From: a virus
Reading direction: 5' to 3' (one strand)
IMG/VR virus record: IMGVR_UViG_3300003267_000349
Span: 1-26,223 of that record
Length of the DNA: 26,223 nt
Both the position numbers and the translations under genes were made by a program. The notes beneath the pieces are model-generated. The model saw nothing but the letters and a program-made list of their open reading frames with translations, searched no databases and was not told the origin of the DNA. Shown here one piece after another: positions 13,917 to 20,362 of this stretch; the stretch's first letter is position 1; the number at the start of each line of letters is the position of its first letter.

Positions 13917-14588
13917 ATGAAAGACTATTCACAATCGGGTGAGCAAAAAATTATCCTCGATTACTTCAAGGCGCCACGTTGGACCAAACTCACGGGTACG
14001 TTCTTAGATATTGGCGCGAACGATGGATGCACGCTCTCTAACACCTACGCTCTCGCGCAGAACGGCTGGCGCGGCGTACTCGTGGAACCCAGCCCCGCCG
14101 CCTTCGCGAAGCTGCTCGATCTCTACGCGCCCAGTGTCTATGGTCAGACGCAAAATCTATCTCAGCTAAAAACTGGTTTCGCGACTCTGGTGCGCGCAGC
14201 GATCACCGACAAAAACGGCCCAGTTGATTTCTACGACAGTGGCACCCACCTAAAAAAAGGTGATGTAGCTTTGTTGTCCACAACTCGGCCGGAGGAAATG
14301 GGCCGCTGGAAGAAATCGGGCGAGCAGTTCACTAAGACGACAGTGCGTGGCATTACGTTCGAAACGCTGATGAAGGAGACGGGGGAGCGGCAGTTTGATT
14401 TTATTTCGATCGATGCGGAAGGGATGGATTATGAAATCCTGAAACAGATCGACCTAAAATCCGTCGGCTGCCAGCTCCTCTGCGTGGAGTACAACGCGAA
14501 GGACGCGGCGAAGTTCATCGCTTATGCGCGAGAGGCGGGGATGGGGCTGCTGCATCGCAACTACGAAAATTTACTTTTTTGCCGATGA
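13917..14588 (+). CDS. FkbM-type SAM-dependent methyltransferase
   Basis: A 223-residue enzyme. The ATG at 13917 is chosen because the upstream in-frame sequence lies inside the previous gene. TFLDIGANDGCTL (28-40) is the glycine-rich SAM-binding loop. VLVEPSP (54-60) ends the second strand with the acidic ribose contact, and FISIDAEGMDYEIL (162-175) is the hallmark FkbM motif. Family members O-methylate sugars, lipids or peptides. Here the enzyme directly follows several glycosyltransferase genes, so methylation of the added sugar is the natural inference. It overlaps the next gene as ATGA. Family call is strong. Confidence 0.88.
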   Translation: MKDYSQSGEQKIILDYFKAPRWTKLTGTFLDIGANDGCTLSNTYALAQNGWRGVLVEPSPAAFAKLLDLYAPSVYGQTQNLSQLKTGFATLVRAAITDKNGPVDFYDSGTHLKKGDVALLSTTRPEEMGRWKKSGEQFTKTTVRGITFETLMKETGERQFDFISIDAEGMDYEILKQIDLKSVGCQLLCVEYNAKDAAKFIAYAREAGMGLLHRNYENLLFCR

Positions 14589-14965
14589 AAACTTCTACTG
14601 AAATCAATCACATCTTCGCTGAAAAAATTGTCGGATGGTCCGATATCACATATCAATGCCCGTGGGAAAAATGCGTGTTCGGAGCGGGACAATTATTCGG
14701 CACAATCCATGGCCATAAAGCCCCAATTCCGAATTACGTGGAATCGGCAGACGCTTGTCTTCCTATTCTTTTTGAATGGTTTAATAGCGGGCGAGGCACA
14801 TTTTCTATTTCACCCATTAATTCGGAAGCCGCAAAATCAAAGGCGTGGTGCGTTGATATAGTTGATAACGAGCTTAATATTGGAAACGGACTTATTGGAG
14901 GAAATCTTCCTCTGATAATTGTGAGCGCGCTATTAAAGGCGCATGGCGTGGATACAGGGGAGTAA
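14585..14965 (+). CDS. ABA-sandwich-like phage protein
   Basis: A 126-residue protein starting at ATG 14585 (ATGA overlap with the methyltransferase); a TTG two codons upstream is less likely. The pattern INHIFAEKIVGW near the start, PNYVESADACLPILFEWF in the middle and PLIIVSALLKAHGV at the end matches the phage ABA sandwich domain (Phage_ABA_S), a small fold of unknown function common in tailed phages. It closes the modification cassette before the long gap ahead of the capsid gene. Confidence 0.7.
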   Translation: MKTSTEINHIFAEKIVGWSDITYQCPWEKCVFGAGQLFGTIHGHKAPIPNYVESADACLPILFEWFNSGRGTFSISPINSEAAKSKAWCVDIVDNELNIGNGLIGGNLPLIIVSALLKAHGVDTGE

Positions 14966-15182
14966 AATAATCAGTGTCATGAAAACCTGCAGGATTCCAA
15001 TGGTCGTTTCCGGAGCGAGACTGACAAGGAGTTTGAAAAACGATTTGGTAAAGTTGCTCTGATTGTCAGGAGATCGGCGCGATCTTCCCGCGCGCCAGAT
15101 CGCGGCCAGAATAATGAGAGAAGAAAATCCTTACGCGAAACCTCTCTCGGCCTCGACATTCGGGAGCGTAAAATAATTTATT
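14966..15182 (+). other. Gap region with a startless open frame
   Basis: After the TAA of the ABA-sandwich gene the same frame stays open for 72 codons, up to a TGA at 15182-15184, but contains no ATG, GTG or TTG near its start. The first part reads like protein (NLQDSNGRFRSETDKEFEKR) and then becomes Arg/Ser-rich. It may be a stop-codon readthrough extension, a decayed gene or chance. A short ATG frame at 14980 gives only 27 residues, and a 60-codon minus frame here looks like a shadow. No gene is called. Confidence 0.35.
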
Positions 15183-15407
15183 GACGGACCTAAAAATCCG
15201 TCCGTGATTTCCAGCACGGAACAGGAGTAATCCTGAAGTCGAAAAGTCCGTAAGAACGGCGAGGCCGTTTTCCTACGTTCGCAAACGGGGCTTGGCTTGG
15301 ATAAAACCTAACGGCCACGGGAACACAAGCGGCGCCGACTTCTCGGTGCGCTGGCCCGTGCGTGTATTGCCCTCTTTAGCGTACCGAGGAACAACCTCAA
15401 TCCTCTC
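15183..15407 (+). promoter_or_regulatory. Structured leader upstream of the capsid gene
   Basis: This 225-base stretch has several hairpins. acggac (15184-15189) pairs with gtccgt (15200-15205), or alternatively tccgtg (15201-15206) pairs with cacgga (15215-15220). cagga-GTAA-tcctg forms a GNRA-looped stem at 15222-15235. aacggc (15255-15260) pairs with gccgtt (15264-15269), while ccgttt (15265-15270) can instead pair with aaacgg (15283-15288). A long two-part stem, cacggg/cccgtg outside (15316-15360) and a ten-pair inner stem with a CTTC loop, ends 47 bases before the ATG. TTGACG at 15181-15186 could be a -35 box, but no convincing -10 follows. Likely a 5' leader controlling capsid expression. 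Confidence 0.5.
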
Positions 15408-16658
15408 ATGGCAACCAATCAGTCGATTTGCGATTTCGATCCGTCAGACTTCGCAAGTGCTCTCGCAGAACAGAATTCGATCATCAAAGTGGCGATTACT
15501 CAGAACATTGCCTTCATGGACCCGTATTCCAACGTCGTTATGCAGGACACGTTCGAATCCGGCTACGGTGAACAGCAAATCTACGCCGCCTCCCCGCGCG
15601 TCGCGATGAACCAGTCTTCGGTTCGTCCGCAGTTCACGAACTTCGCCGCCTCTTGCCAACTCACGCCCACGCAGGCCAACTGGGGTAACGAAAAGTACGT
15701 TTCGACTCCCGGAGTTCTGGAAGGCCAGAGCCAGCCAATCTGCGTTCGTCAGCAATACTTCGTGGTTGAAAAGCTCCTCACGCAGTCCGTCGAATCTCTC
15801 AAGCAAGGCATCACTGACGTCGTCTCCTGGGACATTCGTGCACAGTTGCTCGATCTTTCCGGCATCAAGTTCGTCGTCCCCGCTCCTGGCACGCCACCCG
15901 AGGCTGGCTTCACCGGTTACGAGTGGGCGGTTTCGACCGACTTCAACGGCCAGCTCCCTGGCGGCCGTCTGACGTTCCAGTATGCGAAATGGCTTCGCGA
16001 CAAGATTTTCTATCAATTCCGCCCACCCGGTTTCGGCCGAGGCGCTGATACCTATGCGGTTCTCATCACCAGCTATGAGCTGAACGACGAACTCCGCACG
16101 GACGCTCCAGTGAACAACACGCTCATTGCGTCCACGACCGGTGGCTATTCCGACGGCCATGACGGCTTGTGGAATTACGCCTTCATTGATTCCAACTTCC
16201 GCGGGATCAAGTTTGCGATCGACCCAACCCCGCTGCGCTTCGACGTACTGGATGCCGACGGAAATCCGGACCTGATCGAAGTGTATGAGCAGGTTAACAC
16301 CAACGACACTGGCCAAACTTGGCGTACCCGGCCTCAGTGGGAAAACGCGAATTATGAAGTCGCTTTCATGATCTTCAGCAAGTCCGCGTTTGCCCGCCTG
16401 ACGCCCGAAGGCTTCACCGGTGAAGATGGCGCAAAGTGGCCAACCGGCATGTTCGGTGGCGAACTCGAATGGTTCAATCCGAAGGAAAGCTGCAATCGCT
16501 GGCAGGACTTCGGCTGGTTCCAGTTCCGCATCGTTCGCGCGATTCAGCCGATGGCTCCGCATTTCGTGGCGGCCATTCTGTCGAAGCGTTGCCGGGGGGC
16601 GTTTACGGACGCCACAGATATTTGCGTGGACATAACCGACGTCGATGTTTCAGTCTAG
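15408..16658 (+). CDS. Major capsid protein
   Basis: A 416-residue protein starting MATNQSICDFDPSDFASALA. Its composition (many Phe, Trp, Asn, Pro; few Lys), even spread of beta-rich segments (KFVVPAPGTPPEAGFTGYEW, then ELEWFNPKESCNRW) and strongly preferred codons are those of an abundant virion protein. The length fits HK97-fold capsid proteins of short-tailed phages. It follows the portal and scaffold genes, has its own structured leader, and is followed at once by a terminator, as expected for a heavily expressed unit. The C-terminal DVDVSV tail is acidic. No close family can be named by eye. Confidence 0.8.
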   Translation: MATNQSICDFDPSDFASALAEQNSIIKVAITQNIAFMDPYSNVVMQDTFESGYGEQQIYAASPRVAMNQSSVRPQFTNFAASCQLTPTQANWGNEKYVSTPGVLEGQSQPICVRQQYFVVEKLLTQSVESLKQGITDVVSWDIRAQLLDLSGIKFVVPAPGTPPEAGFTGYEWAVSTDFNGQLPGGRLTFQYAKWLRDKIFYQFRPPGFGRGADTYAVLITSYELNDELRTDAPVNNTLIASTTGGYSDGHDGLWNYAFIDSNFRGIKFAIDPTPLRFDVLDADGNPDLIEVYEQVNTNDTGQTWRTRPQWENANYEVAFMIFSKSAFARLTPEGFTGEDGAKWPTGMFGGELEWFNPKESCNRWQDFGWFQFRIVRAIQPMAPHFVAAILSKRCRGAFTDATDICVDITDVDVSV

Positions 16659-16659
16659 T

Positions 16660-16693
16660 CATAAGTAACGTAATATAAGTTACTTATGTTTTT
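16660..16693 (+). terminator. Intrinsic terminator after the capsid gene
   Basis: cataagtaac (16660-16669) and gttacttatg (16679-16688) pair perfectly over ten bases with a nine-base loop, followed by TTTTTAT. It begins two bases after the capsid stop codon. The stem is AT-rich, so it may be leaky, but with the T-run it is a convincing terminator. It also separates the capsid gene from the convergent HNH gene. Confidence 0.8.
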
Positions 16694-16698
16694 ATCAG

Positions 16699-17361
16699 TC
16701 AGTCCCAGTTTTCTATCTGGGGCTGACGTTTTCTCTCAACTGGGGTGTTGATGCAATCTTCAGCACTCCAGCCCATTTTCAGTCTTCCGTGAATTACGCC
16801 CACTCCCAGTCCAAGTTCTCTTTCCCATGCTCCAACGCATTGGGTTTTTCCGTTGTAAGTGAGAAGGACGGAGTTTCTTTTGTTTCCGCCTTGCGTGTTG
16901 TCGTCGGCCCAGCGGCAATTTTCCTTGGAGTAGCCGAGCTCATTTTTGATTCGATCGAGCGAGTGCTTGGGCGATGGGCGCGGACCCATATCCTCAAGAA
17001 AGTTTTTAAATCCATCGTCCCCTCGCCAGCGATCGCATACGGTAATTCCGCGAGCGCCGTAATCGACGTACCGAGGATTTTTGGGATTGTGACACCTTTG
17101 CTTCAGGCCGACCCACGTATCGTATCCGATCGGCCTGTCCTTGGTGACAATGTTCGGGTCTCGCTGAAGTCCCTCGTATTGGGACTCGTGGCGCAAGCAG
17201 CCGCACGATTTAATGTTGCCCGACTTGAGGTGGCCCGCAGTGCTGCTGTATTCTTTGCCGCACTCGCAGAGGCACACCCATCTCGTGGGTTTGATTTCTC
17301 CATCTCTACGCAGGACGGTAAGCCGTCCGAATTTTTGACCAGACAAATCCTGAAGTTTCAT
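16699..17361 (-). CDS. HNH/AP2-type homing endonuclease
   Basis: A 220-residue nuclease on the opposite strand to its neighbours. The N-terminal zinc ribbon has Cys30, Cys32, Cys34 (VCLCECG) and Cys53, Cys55 (SCGCL). The HNH core reads QRCHNPKNPRYVDYG, then VCDRW, LDRI (135-138) and NCRWA (148-152). The C-terminal part (YNGKTQCVGAWEREL, later GRLKMGWSAEDC) is the AP2-like DNA-binding unit usual in this family. These free-standing phage enzymes cut DNA and spread by homing. The start at 17361 is chosen to open at the conserved MKLQDLSGQKFGRLTV; an upstream start at 17415 is possible. Inverted placement between capsid and head-fibre genes points to insertion. Confidence 0.9.
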   Translation of the reverse strand: MKLQDLSGQKFGRLTVLRRDGEIKPTRWVCLCECGKEYSSTAGHLKSGNIKSCGCLRHESQYEGLQRDPNIVTKDRPIGYDTWVGLKQRCHNPKNPRYVDYGARGITVCDRWRGDDGFKNFLEDMGPRPSPKHSLDRIKNELGYSKENCRWADDNTQGGNKRNSVLLTYNGKTQCVGAWERELGLGVGVIHGRLKMGWSAEDCINTPVERKRQPQIENWD

Positions 17362-17379
17362 GACGTTGATTTTCCTAAC

Positions 17380-17432
17380 GACGTTGTGAGAAAAATACTG
17401 GCGATTGCGCCACAACGTCAGGGCGCATTTTT
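17380..17432 (+). terminator. Possible terminator with competing hairpin
   Basis: tgcgcc (17406-17411) and ggcgca (17422-17427) form a six-pair stem followed by TTTTT, a weak intrinsic terminator on the plus strand. A longer nine-base repeat, gacgttgtg (17380-17388) and cacaacgtc (17411-17419), would use the same bases and exclude it. The 243-base gap from 17362 to 17604 otherwise holds no gene. A regulatory switch is possible but unproved. Confidence 0.35.
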
Positions 17433-17604
17433 CGGGGAGCTACCCCTAGCCAGTGCCATCACTTCAAACTGATGACCTGACCGAATCAAACCTTTTCTGC
17501 ACGGTCCCGCGGATCACCTCACGAACCGCCTTTGAATTCTTCTTTGCCGGCCACGCCGGTTTAACAGACTCCGGAGAGACCGGGGAACGAAACAAATCAA
17601 AACT

Positions 17605-17802
17605 ATGGCCGGACAATATGCGAGTGCGGGGTATCCCTCTTTAGGGTGGGCCGAGTTGTGGCGAATGATTTCCCGCAACTGGTATGAAATCGCCGTGGCC
17701 AATGGTTACAATGGCACACTGGAGCCGAACTCGCTCGACAACGAAATCAGCGCAATGCGCAAGGTTTGCTACTACACGGCTTGGGTCGTGGATAACGCTT
17801 AA
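17605..17802 (+). CDS. Small virion-type protein sharing a domain with the next gene
   Basis: A 65-residue protein beginning MAGQYASAGYPSLG and ending MRKVCYYTAWVVDNA. The next gene product begins MAGQYPSMGYVADS and continues LLRKICNNTAQIVDNG, so the two share the start and a small R-K-(I/V)-C-x-x-(T)-A helix; this protein has extra sequence between and no glycine linker after. Such units occur at the N-terminus of head-fibre or head-decoration proteins in related phages. This one may cap or compete for the same attachment site. Function inferred from the shared unit and position after the capsid gene. Confidence 0.65.
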   Translation: MAGQYASAGYPSLGWAELWRMISRNWYEIAVANGYNGTLEPNSLDNEISAMRKVCYYTAWVVDNA

Positions 17803-17807
17803 AATTT

Positions 17808-18371
17808 ATGGCCGGACAATATCCATCAATGGGCTATGTGGCAGACAGCCAAACCGTCTTGCTCCGAAAGATTTGCAATAACACCGCGCAGATCGTGGAC
17901 AATGGCGGGGGAGGCGGCGGTGGAGCGGTGACGAAGATCATCGCAGGTACAGGCATCGGCGTCAGCCCTGGTACCGGCGTTGGGAATGTCACGATCAGCG
18001 CCACAGGCACGAACGGCAACGCCTTCTCCTCCTCCACCAACAACACCGGCAATACGACGATCACGCCGACGAAGCCCAACCAGACTTACGCGCTTACCTT
18101 CACCGGTGCCGCCGGCAATCGCATTATCATCCTCGACGTCGCGGGTCGAACTTCGGGCGACAAGATTTTCTTGGACCTCGTATTCCCAGCCACGTCGGGC
18201 TTGGTTATTTCGGTGCGCAATGCGACGTCAGGCGGCACGCTGCTCCTTCCCGCCGAATCCTTCGGGGCTCCGCAGACCTTCACTACCGACGGCAACGTTT
18301 TGTCAGCGCACTGGGAATTCACCTTCAACGGTACGGCGTGGATTTATGACACGTCCAACCTTCCTGCGTAA
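17808..18371 (+). CDS. Head-fibre-like protein with glycine hinge
   Basis: A 187-residue protein in three parts: an attachment unit (residues 1-32, MAGQYPSMGY...RKICNNTAQIVDN), a run of seven glycines (about 33-39), and a Thr/Gly/Asn-rich beta region (GTGIGVSPGTGVGNVTIS onward) with a C-terminal beta domain (GNRIIILDVAGRTSG, later AHWEFTFNGTAWIY). This layout resembles head fibres or short decoration fibres of podoviruses, which may bind the host or carbohydrates. It shares its attachment unit with the preceding protein. It overlaps the next gene as TAATG. Confidence 0.65.
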   Translation: MAGQYPSMGYVADSQTVLLRKICNNTAQIVDNGGGGGGGAVTKIIAGTGIGVSPGTGVGNVTISATGTNGNAFSSSTNNTGNTTITPTKPNQTYALTFTGAAGNRIIILDVAGRTSGDKIFLDLVFPATSGLVISVRNATSGGTLLLPAESFGAPQTFTTDGNVLSAHWEFTFNGTAWIYDTSNLPA

Positions 18372-18649
18372 TGAGCCACAAGCCATGCCATCATTCTTGT
18401 GACTTTACCGATGGCGACGATCCATCAAACGACAGTCCGCTCAAGGACAAAGGCTGCTGCACGCCAATTCCCGTCAAGATCGACTGCTTGGCGCCGGTTG
18501 TGCCGGCGTTTCCGTGCGACGAGGAAGACCCGGAGATTGCTTACGATCCCGAGACTGAAGAATTTTCCGCGCTCAGCACCATGTATACAAACCAATGCTC
18601 CCCTTGGACAACCGGCTCCGGCGATCCGTGGAAAGCGATAATCATTTGA
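18371..18649 (+). CDS. Small cysteine-rich acidic protein
   Basis: A 92-residue protein with eight cysteines and three histidines (KPCHHSC, KGCCTP, KIDC, FPCD, NQC), many Asp and Pro residues, and no membrane segment. The cysteines do not form regular C-x-x-C pairs, so disulfides or a loose metal site are equally possible. Its TAATG junction with the fibre-like gene and its place in the head/tail block suggest a minor virion protein. Other frames here give Arg/Ser-rich nonsense. Function unknown. Confidence 0.6.
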   Translation: MSHKPCHHSCDFTDGDDPSNDSPLKDKGCCTPIPVKIDCLAPVVPAFPCDEEDPEIAYDPETEEFSALSTMYTNQCSPWTTGSGDPWKAIII

Positions 18650-18653
18650 TCCC

Positions 18654-19073
18654 ATGCCCCAAGTAAACGACGACAATTTCCCAAACAAGATCCCGGTGGC
18701 AGCGGATTATATTCCGTGGATTCAAAACTCGGATGACAGTGCGTGGACGGCCACCATGCAGCAACTGGCGACTCTATTCCAATCTCTCGCCTCCCTCAAT
18801 CTCAACGTCTCGGTCATCGCGGTGAATACCGTGCTGACCACGCAGCAGCTTGTGATCGGTAATTCAGGCGGCGCGATCAATGCCACATTGCCGGTGAATT
18901 CCACCAACACGGGCCGAGGATTTAGATTCTTCAACAAGGGCGCGGGAGCTATGACCATACTCCCCAACGGCTCCGATACGATCGCCGGAGATGCTTCATT
19001 GGTATTGGCTCAGTATGAATCTGTCACGCTCTATTCGGACGGGCTTGGCATGTGGTCAACTTTCGATTCTTAA
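18654..19073 (+). CDS. Fibre-like beta protein
   Basis: A 139-residue protein. The N-terminal 45 residues are helical (DYIPWIQNSDDSAWTATMQQ). The rest alternates beta strands with Asn/Gly/Thr turns (VLTTQQLVIGNSGGAINATL, then FRFFNKGAGAMTILPNGSD), as in small tail or head fibre domains. The C-terminal half has the same look as the end of the preceding fibre-like protein (both close on an aromatic-rich strand), so the two may be distantly related. Likely a virion surface protein; inferred only. Confidence 0.6.
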   Translation: MPQVNDDNFPNKIPVAADYIPWIQNSDDSAWTATMQQLATLFQSLASLNLNVSVIAVNTVLTTQQLVIGNSGGAINATLPVNSTNTGRGFRFFNKGAGAMTILPNGSDTIAGDASLVLAQYESVTLYSDGLGMWSTFDS

Positions 19074-19080
19074 TATTCCC

Positions 19081-19392
19081 ATGAAAATGATTATGCTGGG
19101 AAGGAAGATGGGCGGCGGACTTACGGCGGCCGAACCCATGAAAGATCGGATTATCCATCCGACGCTGCACTTCAACCATTCGGAAGAAATCAAACTGCCG
19201 AAGGAAGGCCATGCGGTCATCAAATTTCGGCGCGTGCGCACGGGCTCCGATGACTCCGACCCGGAAGACCCACGCTTCAGCCATGAGATCGAAATCCACG
19301 GCATTGAACTCAAAGACGCTCCCGATGAAGAAAAGGCTGAGGAAAAATTGAAGATGGGTCTGCGCAAGGCGCTCAACAAGGAGAAGAAATAA
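19081..19392 (+). CDS. Hypothetical structural-region protein
   Basis: A 103-residue protein beginning MKMIMLGRKMGGGLTAAE; the ATG at 19081 follows the previous stop by seven bases, and a longer upstream form would lie inside that gene. The middle is a predicted beta unit (KEGHAVIKFRRVRTGSD), and the C-terminus is a Lys/Glu-rich helix (EEKAEEKLKMGLRKALNKEKK). The sequence could be a small head completion or linker protein. Function unknown. Confidence 0.6.
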   Translation: MKMIMLGRKMGGGLTAAEPMKDRIIHPTLHFNHSEEIKLPKEGHAVIKFRRVRTGSDDSDPEDPRFSHEIEIHGIELKDAPDEEKAEEKLKMGLRKALNKEKK

Positions 19393-19393
19393 A

Positions 19394-20362
19394 GTGTTCG
19401 TTTCGGACATCTACCCCGAAGCCAAGAGGGCATTTGCTGGCTGCGAAGAACCCGAAATTCTTCGCCGGTTGACGGACGCCGTAAGCTTGCTCGCGAATTC
19501 CGGAATTTTGGATGTGAACTTAGGCGAGATGGAACTTTGCGTGTGCGACGGCTGCGTAACCCTTCCGCGCGATGTCGGGACGGTGCTCGGCATTGACGTG
19601 TGCGGCCAACCGACGCTGCTCCAAGACCAGTGGTTCAAATACCACATCAACGGCCCTGGCACTTGCGGTGGATGTGGCGTGATTACCGAGATGGGCCAAG
19701 TCTGCACGTACAAAGACCCGGCAGAGCCGGCATATCTGATTGCGGAAGTTACGAGCGCTGCGGACAACAATAAAAAGCTGCGCGTGTTTGCGACGGACGT
19801 GAGCGGCAAAAAGATTTTCACGCCCGGTCCCGGAGGCACCCTACAGGAAGGTTTTCTGGTGCCGATGATTTTCGGTTTTCCTAAGCCGGCTCCCGGTGTT
19901 CCTCCGTTGGGTAAAATCTATCGCATCAGCCGCGATGAAACGAAAGACTTCGTGAAGCTCATCGCGGTGCGCGCCTCCGACGGCGTGAGTCAGACGCAGA
20001 TAGGGCACTACGAACCATCGGAAACGCTGCCAACGTATCGCCGCATCAAGGTGCCCCATAAGTCTTCAATTCTCGTGAAGTACAAGAAGGCTAATCTGGA
20101 GCTTCGCTCGCAGCGGGATTGGATCAATCTGGATAATAGGCAGGCGCTTTATCTGGCGTGCCGTGCGATCAAGTTTCAAAACGACGACAAGTTTTCTCAG
20201 GCGATCGCCGCTGAGGCGCAGGCCATTCGGATTTTGAATCAGGAAGCCGAATCCAAACTCCCGGCCGGACCGCGTGTGCCGCAGATAATTAATAATGTGT
20301 ATCGCGATGACGACACTCTTCTGGGCAACGGGTACACCAACGGCTGGGGAGGCTGGAATTAA
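19394..20362 (+). CDS. Head-to-tail adaptor / tail tube-like protein
   Basis: A 322-residue protein with a GTG start at 19394, one base after the preceding stop codon. It begins with a helical part (AKRAFAGCEEPEILRRLTDAVSLLAN) and then reads CVTLPRDVGTVLGIDVCGQP, DQWFKYHINGPG and YRRIKVPHKSS, an order I associate with a family of podovirus-like tail/adaptor proteins (equivalent in place to gp11 of T7-type tails). The end is helical (LYLACRAIKFQNDDKFSQA). It sits just before the large tail protein, which supports a role in the head-tail joint. Family recall is from memory; no alignment was run. Confidence 0.6.
   Translation: MFVSDIYPEAKRAFAGCEEPEILRRLTDAVSLLANSGILDVNLGEMELCVCDGCVTLPRDVGTVLGIDVCGQPTLLQDQWFKYHINGPGTCGGCGVITEMGQVCTYKDPAEPAYLIAEVTSAADNNKKLRVFATDVSGKKIFTPGPGGTLQEGFLVPMIFGFPKPAPGVPPLGKIYRISRDETKDFVKLIAVRASDGVSQTQIGHYEPSETLPTYRRIKVPHKSSILVKYKKANLELRSQRDWINLDNRQALYLACRAIKFQNDDKFSQAIAAEAQAIRILNQEAESKLPAGPRVPQIINNVYRDDDTLLGNGYTNGWGGWN

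Noticed and set aside
14977-15159. 60-codon minus frame in the gap before the capsid gene
   Set aside because: Arg/Ser/Leu-rich, no ribosome site, no coupled neighbour; probably chance.
15181-15210. sigma70-type promoter at TTGACG
   Set aside because: No credible -10 hexamer lies 16-18 bases downstream; left as a note in the leader entry and not called as a promoter.
15222-15252. Hammerhead-like CTGA...GAAA bases in the capsid leader
   Set aside because: The core bases required around stem II are not in the right order or spacing; the match is superficial.
15444-16562. 372-residue minus frame inside the capsid gene
   Set aside because: The capsid gene uses highly preferred codons, which leaves the antisense strand open by chance; no ribosome site or neighbour supports it.
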